Part shown: positions 8,523 to 16,706 of the stretch, piece after piece
Numbering within the stretch: the first letter of the stretch is position 1
Layout of the letters: every line of letters begins with the position of its first letter
Assembly: GCF_000757485.1 (NCBI RefSeq)
Contig: NZ_JPYO01000036.1
Location: 289,993-353,992 of the forward strand
DNA length: 64,000 nucleotides
Source of the DNA: Achromobacter sp. RTa
GTDB taxonomy: Bacteria > Pseudomonadota > Gammaproteobacteria > Burkholderiales > Burkholderiaceae_B
Direction of reading: 5' to 3'
Translations under genes and position numbers: made by a program
The notes under the pieces: model-generated
What the model saw: only the letters and a program-made list of their open reading frames with translations
Database searches by the model: none
What the model was told of the DNA's origin: nothing

Positions 8523-9577
8523 GCGGCGAAAAAACAGAACAGCCGACCGGGAAGAAACTGCGCGAGGCCCGGGAGAAGGGCGACGTCGCGCACAGCAAGG
8601 ACTTCACCCAGACCTTGCTGGTGCTTGCGCTGTTCGGCTACATGCTGGGCAACGCGCACGGCATCGTGGAATCGCTGGGGCGGCTGATACTTGTTCCGTC
8701 GACGCTCGTCGGCATGCCGTTCGAGCGGGCGCTGCCCGTAGCGCTGGACGCGGCGCTGCGCGAGGCGGTGACGCTGGTGCTGCCCTTCGTGCTGATCGTG
8801 CTGATCGTCGGCATGTTCTCCGAGTTCCTGCAGGTGGGCGTGCTGCTGGCCTTCGAGAAGCTCAAGCCTTCGGCCAAGAAGCTGAACGTGATGGCCAATC
8901 TGAAGAACATATTCTCGAAGAAGAACCTGGTCGAACTGCTGAAGTCCATCATCAAGATCGCGTTTCTTTCCGTATTGGTGACCCTGGTTGTGCGCGATGC
9001 TCTACCGGAGCTGATGGCGGTGCCGCACAGCGGCCTGGCCGGCCTGGAAGCGGGCGTGGGAGGCATGATGCGCACGCTGGTGGTGAACATCGCGTTCGCC
9101 TACGTGGTGATCTCGCTGGCCGACTTCGTCTGGCAGCGCATGCAGTACCGCAAGGGGCTGATGATGAGCAAGGAAGAGATCAAGCAGGAATTCAAGGAGA
9201 TGGAGGGGGATCCCCACATCAAGCACAAGCGCAAGCACCTGCACCAGGAAATGGTGATGCAAGGCGCCGTTTCCAGCGCGCGCAAAGCCTCGGTGCTGGT
9301 GACCAACCCCACGCACCTGGCGATCGCGATCTACTACGAGCCCGACGAAACGCCGCTGCCGGTGGTGCTGGCCAAGGGCGAGGGCGCGCTGGCCGAGCAG
9401 ATGATGCGGGCCGCGCGCGAGGCGGGCGTGCCCGTGATGCAGAACATTCCGCTGGCGCGCGCGTTGATGGCCGACGCGCAAGCCGACCAATACATCCCGA
9501 GCGAGCTCATCGAACCCGTTGCCGAAGTGCTGCGGCTGGTGCGCAAGATGGCCGCCGATCCGGAACAGCAACCATGA
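8519..9577 (+). CDS. bscU: BscU, autocleaving export gate switch protein (SctU, FlhB family)
   Basis: A 352-residue FlhB/YscU protein. The N-terminus carries the SGEKTEQPTGKKLREAREKG signature, then four transmembrane helices (about 30-210), then a cytoplasmic domain. The autocleavage motif NPTH is intact at residues 263-266, the same number as in Yersinia YscU, and is followed by LAIAIYY. Cleavage between Asn and Pro allows the change from needle to translocator export. I chose the ATG that overlaps the bscT stop; longer upstream reading is a shadow of bscT. It overlaps bscW at 9574-9577. Confidence 0.98.
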   Translation: MSGEKTEQPTGKKLREAREKGDVAHSKDFTQTLLVLALFGYMLGNAHGIVESLGRLILVPSTLVGMPFERALPVALDAALREAVTLVLPFVLIVLIVGMFSEFLQVGVLLAFEKLKPSAKKLNVMANLKNIFSKKNLVELLKSIIKIAFLSVLVTLVVRDALPELMAVPHSGLAGLEAGVGGMMRTLVVNIAFAYVVISLADFVWQRMQYRKGLMMSKEEIKQEFKEMEGDPHIKHKRKHLHQEMVMQGAVSSARKASVLVTNPTHLAIAIYYEPDETPLPVVLAKGEGALAEQMMRAAREAGVPVMQNIPLARALMADAQADQYIPSELIEPVAEVLRLVRKMAADPEQQP

Positions 9578-9972
9578 CATCCATCCCACACCCCCTGATT
9601 TCCGCCTATGCGAGCCGCCATGGCCTGCCGGCGCCCGCCCGCGCCGACGGCAGGCTCACCGTCGTGATCGACGATGCCTACCGGGTCCATCTGCAGGCGG
9701 CGCCCGATGGCTGGCTGGCGCTGACCTGCCGCCTCTGCGCGCTTCCCGAGGAGGGCGCCGCGCGCGACGCGTTCGCGCGCGCGGCCGGCGAGCTGGCGGC
9801 GGGCATGTTGAGCCGCCACGCGGCGGGCTGCGTCGTGGACCCGCAGGGCAGGGCATTGTGGCTGCAGCAGACATTGAGGCCCGACAGCAGCGCCCTGGCG
9901 CTGGACGAGGCTTTCGGCGCTTTCGCCAACGCTCTGTCGTTCTGGACGGGCGCGCTGCGGCGGCTGGCATGA
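9574..9972 (+). CDS. bscW: BscW-position protein, small secretion-chaperone-like
   Basis: A 132-residue cytoplasmic-looking protein between bscU and bscC. Yersinia YscW, by name the counterpart, is a pilotin lipoprotein. This one has no signal peptide and no lipobox, so it is unlikely to be a pilotin in this form. The pattern of short beta strands (RLTVVIDDAYRVHLQ, WLALTCRLC) and a final helix resembles the CesT/Tir-chaperone fold. It overlaps both neighbours by ATGA junctions. I use the Bordetella name for position only; the function is inferred. Confidence 0.7.
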   Translation: MTSIPHPLISAYASRHGLPAPARADGRLTVVIDDAYRVHLQAAPDGWLALTCRLCALPEEGAARDAFARAAGELAAGMLSRHAAGCVVDPQGRALWLQQTLRPDSSALALDEAFGAFANALSFWTGALRRLA

Positions 9973-11921
9973 ACAAGATATCCGGGACCGTTGCCCGAGG
10001 AGATAGAGTGTTGAAGCGGATGATTCTGGCGACCGCGCTGTCGCTGGGCCTGGCTGGCGGCGCGCAGGCGGCGCCAAACTGGCCCAATGTGCCTTATAGC
10101 TATTACGCGCGCGAAGAAAACCTGCAGACGCTGTTGCGCGAGTTCGCGGGCGGATTCAGCCTTTCGCTGCAGATGGGGCCCAACGTGACGGGCACGGTCA
10201 ACGGCAAGTTCAACGCCAACTCGCCGACCGAATTCCTGGACAGGCTGGGCGGCGTCTACGGCTTCAATTGGTTCGTCTATGCCGGCACGCTCTTCGTCAG
10301 CCGCACGAACGACATGAAGACGCGCTCGGTCAGCGCCATGGGCAGCTCCATCAGCGCCCTGCGGCAGGCGCTGGTGCAACTGGGCATCCTGGACCCGCGC
10401 TTCGGTTGGGGCGAACTGCCCGACCAGGGTATCGCGCTGGTGTCCGGCCCGCCCGGCTACGTGGATCTGGTCGAACGCACCGTCGCCGCGCTGCCGATGG
10501 GCGCCGGCGGCCAGCAGGTCGCGGTGTTCCGCCTGAAGCATGCCTCGGTCAACGACCGCACCATCAGCTACCGCGACCAGAAGGTCGTGACGCCGGGCCT
10601 GTCCACCGTGCTGCGCAACCTGATCACTGGGGGCGGGGGCGGGAATAACAATGAAACGCTGGCCGCCATCGCCGCGCCGCTGCGCGACAACCCGCCGGCC
10701 TTCCCGCAGGTCAATGGCGGCCCCGCCGCCGACAGCGCGCCGACCCTGGCGGCGGCGGGCATGCAGGCGCCGGCCCCGGTGGGCAAGCCGGGCCTGCGCC
10801 TGCGCGAACCGACGGTGCAGGCCGATGCGCGGTTGAACGCCATCATCGTGCAGGACATCCCGGACCGCATCCCCATCTACCGCAGCCTGATCGAACAACT
10901 GGACCTGCCCAGCACGCTGGTCGAGATCGAGGCGATGATCGTGGACGTCAACTCGGACCTGGTGAACGAGCTGGGCGTCAACTGGGGAGCCCGCGCGGGC
11001 TCGGCCAGCTTCGGCTACGGCAACCTGGCGCTGGCGCCCAGCGGCGGCCTGCCGGTGGACGGCGCCGCCGGGCTGTCGCCCGGCACCATCGGTGTCAGCG
11101 TGGGCACTAACCTGGTGGCGCGGCTGCGGGCCCTGCAGACCAAGGGCCAGGCCAACATCCTGTCGCAGCCTTCGATCCTGACGGCGGACAACCTGGGCGC
11201 CATGATCGATCTGTCGGATACCTTCTACATCCAGACGCGTGGAGAGCGCGTGGCCACGGTGACGCCCGTCACGGTGGGCACCTCGCTGCGCGTCACGCCG
11301 CGTCACATCGAATCGCGGGACGGCGCGCGCGTCGAGCTGACCGTGGATATCGAGGACGGACGCATCCAGGAAGAGCGCCAGATCGACAACCTGCCCACGG
11401 TGCGCAAGAGCAACATCAGCACGCTGGCCGTCGTGGGCAATGACCAGACGCTGCTGATCGGCGGCTACAACAGCAGCCAGAACAGCGAACAGGTCGACAA
11501 GGTGCCGTTCCTGGGAGACATCCCGGGCCTGGGCATCTTTTTCTCCAACAAATCCAAGACGGTGCAGCGCCGCGAGCGCCTGTTCCTGATCCGGCCCAGG
11601 GTGGTCGCGGTCAACGGCGAGGTGGTGCGCACGCCCGGCGCGGCGTCGAACACCGCGCCCATGCTGAACGCGACCTGGGGCGGAGTGGACAAACCCATGA
11701 CGGCGGGCCAGTACCTGGACCTGGCGCAGAGCCAGCGCACGCGGGTACTGTTCGAGCCGAACGTGGAAGTGCGCGCCAGCGGCGGACCGGTGCGCGCGTC
11801 GGAGTGGCTGCAGGTGTCGCCCGTGGCGGAACCCATCCTGGAAGGCAAGTCGAATGCCACCCAGGGGCCGGTCATACAGGTACAGCCGGTGGCCGCGCCG
11901 GGCACGGGCCGGGCGCCGTAG
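9969..11921 (+). CDS. bscC: BscC, outer membrane secretin (SctC)
   Basis: A 650-residue secretin if it starts at the ATG overlapping bscW. A GTG at 10008 and TTG at 10011 sit 5-8 bp after a good GAGGAGA ribosome site and would give MLKRM directly before the signal-peptide core (LATALSLGLAGGAQA), so the shorter start is a serious alternative. N0/N1 ring-building domains span about 45-330. The C-terminal secretin domain (about 400-590) contains ILSQPSILTADN, TVGTSLRVTPR and LLIGGYN. It forms the outer-membrane ring. It is the last + strand gene of the operon and meets btrS tail to tail 12 bp away. Confidence 0.96.
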   Translation: MNKISGTVARGDRVLKRMILATALSLGLAGGAQAAPNWPNVPYSYYAREENLQTLLREFAGGFSLSLQMGPNVTGTVNGKFNANSPTEFLDRLGGVYGFNWFVYAGTLFVSRTNDMKTRSVSAMGSSISALRQALVQLGILDPRFGWGELPDQGIALVSGPPGYVDLVERTVAALPMGAGGQQVAVFRLKHASVNDRTISYRDQKVVTPGLSTVLRNLITGGGGGNNNETLAAIAAPLRDNPPAFPQVNGGPAADSAPTLAAAGMQAPAPVGKPGLRLREPTVQADARLNAIIVQDIPDRIPIYRSLIEQLDLPSTLVEIEAMIVDVNSDLVNELGVNWGARAGSASFGYGNLALAPSGGLPVDGAAGLSPGTIGVSVGTNLVARLRALQTKGQANILSQPSILTADNLGAMIDLSDTFYIQTRGERVATVTPVTVGTSLRVTPRHIESRDGARVELTVDIEDGRIQEERQIDNLPTVRKSNISTLAVVGNDQTLLIGGYNSSQNSEQVDKVPFLGDIPGLGIFFSNKSKTVQRRERLFLIRPRVVAVNGEVVRTPGAASNTAPMLNATWGGVDKPMTAGQYLDLAQSQRTRVLFEPNVEVRASGGPVRASEWLQVSPVAEPILEGKSNATQGPVIQVQPVAAPGTGRAP

Positions 11922-11933
11922 GGGAAGGGCGGC

Positions 11934-12545
11934 TCAGCCGTCCAGCCGCAGGCCCTTCTGGGCCAGCTTTTCGCGCAGCGCCGATCGGGCGCGCGAGAGG
12001 CGGCTGCGCACGGTGCCGATGGGCACCGTCAGCAGCGCGGCGGCTTCTTCGTAGGAAATGTCGTCCAGCCCGACCATGAGCAGGATGTCGCGCATGTTTT
12101 CGGGCAGCTCGTCCAGGGACTCCTGCAGCAGGGCCATGGTCTGGTTCTGCTCCAGGACGCGGTCGGGGGACAGCTCGGACGAAGCCTGTTCTTCCAGCAC
12201 GCTATCGCTGACGAAGGCGTGGCGCCGTTCGGGAGCGCGCGACAGGTGGTTGCGGACCAGGTTCAGCGCGATGCCGTAGAGCCAGGAAGACAGCTGCGAC
12301 TCGCCCCGGAAATTGCGGTAGGAGCGGGCCGCTTCGACGAACGCCTGCTGGGCCAGGTCCTCGGCCTCAGTGGTGTTGCCGATGTGCTTGATGATGAAGC
12401 GCTGCAGCCGGCTGGAATGGTCGCGCACCAGGTCCCGCAGCAGGTATTCGTCGCCCGGGTCCCAGCCCGGCCCTTCTTCGTCGGAGCGAATGGGCGGCAT
12501 GTCCGCTTCGGGGGAAGCGGGTGTGCTGTCGCTGGGGTAGGTCAT
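11934..12545 (-). CDS. btrS: BtrS, ECF-type sigma factor for type III secretion genes
   Basis: A 203-residue extracytoplasmic-function sigma factor. A ~35-residue acidic N-terminal tail leads into region 2 (AEDLAQQAFVEAARSYRNF then SWLYGIALNLVRNHLSR) and region 4 (DISYEEAAALLTVPIGTVRSRLSRA) as helix-turn-helix. In Bordetella, BtrS is required for bsc gene transcription; that role is taken from the literature on this locus. It lies immediately after bscC, convergent with it. The upstream 177 bp are AT-rich and contain a palindrome, a likely control region. Confidence 0.93.
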   Translation of the reverse strand: MTYPSDSTPASPEADMPPIRSDEEGPGWDPGDEYLLRDLVRDHSSRLQRFIIKHIGNTTEAEDLAQQAFVEAARSYRNFRGESQLSSWLYGIALNLVRNHLSRAPERRHAFVSDSVLEEQASSELSPDRVLEQNQTMALLQESLDELPENMRDILLMVGLDDISYEEAAALLTVPIGTVRSRLSRARSALREKLAQKGLRLDG

Positions 12546-12622
12546 GGGGCGGCGAAAAGAAACGTGTCTTAAGCTACTAGTTACTACCGAAATGACGAAT
12601 TATGGCAGCTTAACTCCGTCAC

Positions 12623-12645
12623 AATATTTCGAAAATGGAAATATT
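12623..12645. promoter_or_regulatory. Palindrome in the btrS upstream region
   Basis: AATATTTC and GAAATATT form a perfect 8-bp inverted repeat around a 7-bp spacer, inside the AT-rich 177-bp gap between btrS (read leftward from 12545) and the bspR-like gene that ends at 12723. Its location ~80 bp ahead of btrS suits an operator. The binding protein is unknown; a two-component regulator such as BvgA is possible but the sequence does not settle it. Confidence 0.5.
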
Positions 12646-12722
12646 GGGCCAAAAGTCGGCTTTATACGGCGAGATATGTAAAAACAAGTAAGTGGATTCC
12701 GTCAGGTTCCGCCTGGCGGAAG

Positions 12723-13295
12723 CTAGAGGGCCTTGAGCAGGTCCCGTAGCCAGCCGGCGGCGGTCGCCAGCGGAACCGGGCTCTGCCCCGAGCGAGCCGC
12801 CTGGTCGAAGCGGGCCTCCATGGCCCGGTCCAGCGCGGCCCGTCGCTCGGCGTCCAGTGCCGTGGGCTGAACGCCCGCGTCTTGGCAGGCCTGCTGGAAT
12901 GCCGGGGTGTTGCCCGCGGCGGATGTGGCCAGGCGCGTCATGAAATCCACGCCCGACATGGCGTGGCTGGAGGTTTCGGCCATATCGATGGCGGCGGCGA
13001 CGGTGCGCGCCGACAGGGGCTTGCCGGGACTGGGCTCCAAACCGAGTTCGCGCGATACGGCGCTGGCGATGCCCTGGCCGTAGCTCTGCGCCAGCGTCTG
13101 GGCAAACATCGCGGTCGTGTCGACGTCCGGAGCCACCCAGGCCACGCTGCGGCCGCCCGGCGTGGCGCCCGTGCCCAGCACTTGCAGTTTGCCGCCCGCG
13201 ATATCGACGTAAACGTCCTGGCCGCCTTCCGCTGCTTTGGCGAAGGCATCCAGGGAAATGAATGGCGACGAAGGGGTAACCGATGAAATTGTCAT
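12723..13295 (-). CDS. bspR: BspR/BtrA-like type III secretion regulator
   Basis: A 190-residue protein starting MTISSVTPSSPF at ATG 13295. The open frame runs upstream to 13394, but that stretch has no good start. It is soluble with no signal peptide, rich in Ala, with a beta-like N-terminal half (DVYVDIAGGKLQVLGTG, GRSVAWVAP) and a helical C-terminal half ending in WLRDLLKAL. It follows btrS in the same direction of reading. In Bordetella the gene next to btrS encodes BspR (BtrA), a secreted negative regulator that antagonises BtrS and is about this length. I recognise it from length, position and general character, without a diagnostic motif. Confidence 0.65.
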   Translation of the reverse strand: MTISSVTPSSPFISLDAFAKAAEGGQDVYVDIAGGKLQVLGTGATPGGRSVAWVAPDVDTTAMFAQTLAQSYGQGIASAVSRELGLEPSPGKPLSARTVAAAIDMAETSSHAMSGVDFMTRLATSAAGNTPAFQQACQDAGVQPTALDAERRAALDRAMEARFDQAARSGQSPVPLATAAGWLRDLLKAL

Positions 13296-13439
13296 GCAGC
13301 CAAGAAATCCGGCGTGTCCGATACGTGGCCGTGGCGGTCCTACGACCCTGTGCGTGAGTAACCCAGGGCCTACTTTAGTTCCACAGCCGAGCACGCGCCT
13401 TATTCTATGTCATTGCGCATGCAGGCACGAAACACGGCG

Positions 13440-14597
13440 TTACTGCGCTTCGTAGACTTCGTCCGCCGCCAGCAGGATATCCACGGGCGGGTCGAAGCCG
13501 ATCACGCGCGCGGTTTCGAGGTTCAGGGCGATCTTGGCCGGATCGATCCACACCTGGGACAGGTCGCGCGGCTTGGCGCCGTTGAAGATACGCGCCATCG
13601 TTTCCGCATAGAACAGCCCGACGTATGAATAGTCGGCCTGCGCCAGGCTCAGCATCAGGCCGTGCTTGACCTCTTCGGAACCCAGCATCGAAAAGCTGGG
13701 CACCCGCGCCTGGCGGAGGATCTCGGCCACGGTGTCGATGGACGCCGGCGTCACGCCCCGGTGCACGGTCACGTAGGCGGCGTCCACCTGCGGCGCGAGC
13801 TTGGCATAGCATTCCACCGCGTTGCGCGTGGCGACCTCGGGCGGAATGCCGTTGGACGGCGCGTTGCAGGACAGCACCTCGAAATGCTGTTCGCGGGCCA
13901 CCTGTTCCACGGCCTCGACGGCGCTGTAGGTGCGGCCTTCCGGGCTGTCTTCGTAGACGAGTCCCAAGCGCTTGAAGGGCACGATTTCGTGGAACAGGCG
14001 CACCTGCCGCTGATAGCGTTCGGGCTGGACGCGGGCGTGCAGGTTGTCCTGCCCGCTGTCCTGGGCCGAGCGCGTGATGCGCGCGCCGATGGCGTCGCTG
14101 GTCGAGGCCACGATGGTCGGCACGGGCGTGCCCATGGCGGCCATGTCCTGGCCGGCCCAGGTGCCCATGGCGATGATGAGGTCTATGTCGCGCTGGGCCG
14201 TGAGGCGCTGCTTGATGGCCTCGCGCACAGCGGGCCGCCGCGCCGCGTCGAAGTTGCCCGGCTGCCACCAGGCGTCGCGCACGAATTCCAGCGTGTCGCT
14301 GCGGACGTTGTCGGCCAGGAAGTCCCACATCTGCCGGCCGTTCAGGCCGTCGGGCATGGCGGGCATGCTGAGCCAGCCGAGTTTCTGCAGGCCTTCGACG
14401 GTGACCCGCAGGGTGCGGGGGTACTCGCTGTAGTCGCCGCTTTCGAAGTAGCCGATCCGCCACTTCTTGCCGTCGGCCTTGGCGGCGGGCTTGGTCGGGA
14501 ACACTTGGGCGGCGGGCGTCGCGGCCGTCTGCGCCATGCCTGCCGAGGGCGCCAGCAGGGCCAGGCAGAACATAAGAGTGGGCAGCGATTTCTTCAT
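13440..14597 (-). CDS. Periplasmic ABC-type substrate-binding protein coupled to btrU
   Basis: A 385-residue protein with a cleavable signal peptide (LMFCLALLAPSAGMAQ, cleavage about residue 22). The mature part is a two-lobed periplasmic binding fold of the ABC_sub_bind (TrpX-like) group, with motifs DIDLIIAMGTWAG, VPTIVASTSDAIG, RLGLVYEDSPEGRTY and SFSMLGSEEVKHG. No ABC permease or ATPase lies nearby. Its ATG overlaps the stop of btrU by 4 bp, so the binding protein and the phosphatase sensor are produced together. I infer that it presents a ligand to the periplasmic domain of BtrU rather than serving transport. The ligand is unknown. Confidence 0.85.
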   Translation of the reverse strand: MKKSLPTLMFCLALLAPSAGMAQTAATPAAQVFPTKPAAKADGKKWRIGYFESGDYSEYPRTLRVTVEGLQKLGWLSMPAMPDGLNGRQMWDFLADNVRSDTLEFVRDAWWQPGNFDAARRPAVREAIKQRLTAQRDIDLIIAMGTWAGQDMAAMGTPVPTIVASTSDAIGARITRSAQDSGQDNLHARVQPERYQRQVRLFHEIVPFKRLGLVYEDSPEGRTYSAVEAVEQVAREQHFEVLSCNAPSNGIPPEVATRNAVECYAKLAPQVDAAYVTVHRGVTPASIDTVAEILRQARVPSFSMLGSEEVKHGLMLSLAQADYSYVGLFYAETMARIFNGAKPRDLSQVWIDPAKIALNLETARVIGFDPPVDILLAADEVYEAQ

Positions 14598-16651
14598 GGG
14601 CGGCGGATCACGATCAATGTGATGTCATCGGATTGTTCCGCGCCGTCGGCGAAAGCCTGCACGTCCTCGAGCAGGCGCTTGGAGAGCTTGGCCGAAGGCA
14701 CGGGGGGATTGGACAGGACGGCCAGCAGGCGCGGATCGCCGTACTGGGCGTTGTTCGGATCGACGGCTTCGGTAATGCCGTCGGTGTAGCCCACCAGCAT
14801 TTCGCCGGGCGCCAGCACGGCGGAAAGGCCGCGGTACTCCAGGTCTTCCTGCACGCCGCAGGCGGGGCCGCTGCGCCCTTCAAGCAGGCGCACGGCGCCG
14901 TCCGCGCCGACTACCGCCGGCGGCAGATGGCCCGCATTGGCCCACTGCAGTTCGCCGGTAGCCAGGTCCAGAACACCCAACAGGAGCGTGACGAACATCA
15001 TGTTGGGATTGTTCTCGGACAGCCGGTTGTTGATCTTCTGCATCATCAACGCCGGGTCCGTTTCATCTTCGGCCGTGGCGCGGATGAGCGTGCGGGTCAC
15101 CGCCATGAACAGCGCGGCGGGCACGCCCTTGTCGGATACGTCGCCGATGGCCAGGCACAGGCGGCCGTCGGGCAGCGTGAAGTAGTCGTAGAGATCGCCG
15201 CCCACCTCCTTGGCGGGCAGCATCACCGCGTTCAGGTCGATCTGGTCGCGCGTGGTGCTGGACAAGGGCACGGGCAGCAGGCCCAGCTGGATCGCGCGGG
15301 CGATGTTCAGCTCGCTTTCGAAGCGTTCGCGCGCGGTGGTCTCGCGCATCAGGCGGGCGACGTTTTCGCGCAGCTTGTCGTTCATGAACAGGAAGGAGGC
15401 GGCCAGCCGGCCGACCTCGTCCTTGTGCTTGTCGGGCAGCGCTGCGATCTCCGCCGGCACGCTGGCCGCGGCCGTCAGGTCCTGTTCGGGCAGCTGGCGG
15501 GCATAGCGGGTCAGCGTTTCGAGCGGGCGCACGATGCGCGCCGCCACCAGCCAGGCGCATACCAGGGCCACCAGCATCATGCCCGCGAAGATCAGGGCCT
15601 GGCGGTTCAGCAGTTCGCGCGCGGGCGCGGTCAGGTCGCTTTCCGGCACGGCGGTCACCAAGGTCCAGCCTAGCGGCGCGAAGCGCGCGCTGTCGATCTG
15701 CCAGGGGCCGCCGCCGCCGTCGAACCGCAGGCTCTGCGGCTTGCCGCCCGCGTCCTGGCGGGCCAGCAGGCTGCGCAGCGTTTCGCCCTTGCCGTCGCGG
15801 GCATCGAGCAGGCCGGCCTGCCGTTCGGGCAGGGGCACCACCATCCGGCCGTCGTCGGCGGCGATGAAGATGAAGCCGGACTGCGCCAGCGTGAGCTTGG
15901 ACAGCATGCCCCGCACCGAGTTTTCCATTTGTTCGCGGCGCGTCTGGATCTGATCGATGACGTCCTGCGCGCTGTCGGTGATGACGAAGACCCAGTTCCA
16001 CGGGCGGAAGTAGCCGAAGTAGGCGTAGCGCGTTTCACTGCCGCCGCGCTGCGCGGACGGCGGCCAGCGGTAGATGGCGAAGCCGTATCCCGAGCTGCGG
16101 CTTTCCTCGTACAGCGCCTGCGCGAGCGGGCGGTTCTTGAAGTCGGACAGCTGAGATAGGTCGCGGTCGATCATGTCGGGATTGCCGCTGGCCACCACCT
16201 GGAAATCGGCGTCGTAGATGAAGGCATAGCGCCGGTCGTCGAGCTTCAGGCGATTGATCCAGGCGCGCGCCATGCCACGCGCCGCGCCGGGCGTCATGAG
16301 CCCGCGATCGGCCATGTCGGCGTAGGAATTCAGCGCGGCCGCAACCACCGTGCCCGTCTGCATCAGCTGGCGGCGGCCGCTGCGCACCGTCGTGATCTTG
16401 TCGGCCAGCAACGCGCCCCAGCGGGCCTCGGCATCGCGCAGCACCAGCTCCATCACGTTGTTGACGGCATGGTGCTCGCTGTTCATCACCGTGCGCGTGA
16501 CATTGCGCTGCGTCGTCAGCATCACGAACGCGGCCACCGCAAGGAGAAGCGCTACGACCAGAAGAAAAATCTTGCTACGCAGCGACCTGGCGGGCATGGA
16601 CTTGGAGGCGGTGGAAGAACGTGAGGGTGTAAAAAAAGATGCAAATTGCAT
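14594..16651 (-). CDS. btrU: BtrU, membrane sensor PP2C-type phosphatase of the partner switch
   Basis: About 685 residues. A transmembrane helix (about 28-45), a large periplasmic Cache-like sensor (about 46-350), a second helix (352-373), a HAMP linker (374-430) and a C-terminal SpoIIE/RsbU-type PP2C phosphatase (about 460-683) are visible. Metal-binding motifs include KEVGGDLYDYF and IGDVSDKGVPAALFM. In this system BtrU dephosphorylates the antagonist BtrV. Start choice is uncertain: ATG 16708 would overlap the btrX start on the other strand, ATG 16651 falls in an AT-rich stretch, and ATG 16597 lies just before the first helix. None has a clear ribosome site. Confidence 0.9.
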   Translation of the reverse strand: MQFASFFTPSRSSTASKSMPARSLRSKIFLLVVALLLAVAAFVMLTTQRNVTRTVMNSEHHAVNNVMELVLRDAEARWGALLADKITTVRSGRRQLMQTGTVVAAALNSYADMADRGLMTPGAARGMARAWINRLKLDDRRYAFIYDADFQVVASGNPDMIDRDLSQLSDFKNRPLAQALYEESRSSGYGFAIYRWPPSAQRGGSETRYAYFGYFRPWNWVFVITDSAQDVIDQIQTRREQMENSVRGMLSKLTLAQSGFIFIAADDGRMVVPLPERQAGLLDARDGKGETLRSLLARQDAGGKPQSLRFDGGGGPWQIDSARFAPLGWTLVTAVPESDLTAPARELLNRQALIFAGMMLVALVCAWLVAARIVRPLETLTRYARQLPEQDLTAAASVPAEIAALPDKHKDEVGRLAASFLFMNDKLRENVARLMRETTARERFESELNIARAIQLGLLPVPLSSTTRDQIDLNAVMLPAKEVGGDLYDYFTLPDGRLCLAIGDVSDKGVPAALFMAVTRTLIRATAEDETDPALMMQKINNRLSENNPNMMFVTLLLGVLDLATGELQWANAGHLPPAVVGADGAVRLLEGRSGPACGVQEDLEYRGLSAVLAPGEMLVGYTDGITEAVDPNNAQYGDPRLLAVLSNPPVPSAKLSKRLLEDVQAFADGAEQSDDITLIVIRRP
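16639..16651. promoter_or_regulatory. Short palindrome between btrU and btrX
   Basis: ATGCAA-A-TTGCAT is a perfect 13-bp palindrome in an AT-rich stretch (about 16626-16690) between the divergent btrU and btrX genes. It coincides with one candidate btrU start codon. If btrU starts at 16597 instead, this becomes a ~110-bp divergent promoter region with the palindrome near its middle. Confidence 0.35.
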
Positions 16652-16706
16652 TAATTGTAAATACCATTGTCGCCCGTGTGTAAATACTTTGCGGTGTTTC
16701 AGCCTC

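Noticed and set aside
9519..9968. Upstream extension of bscC into bscU/bscW
   Set aside because: The extension would remove the signal peptide from the N-terminus and overlaps two certain genes.
12623..12645. BvgA binding site ahead of btrS
   Set aside because: The TTTC/GAAA dyad resembles such sites only loosely. I report it as an unassigned palindrome and do not claim BvgA.
13662..14789. A 375-residue plus-strand frame opposite the btrU-linked binding protein
   Set aside because: The minus strand has a signal peptide and a clear binding-protein fold; the plus frame has none.
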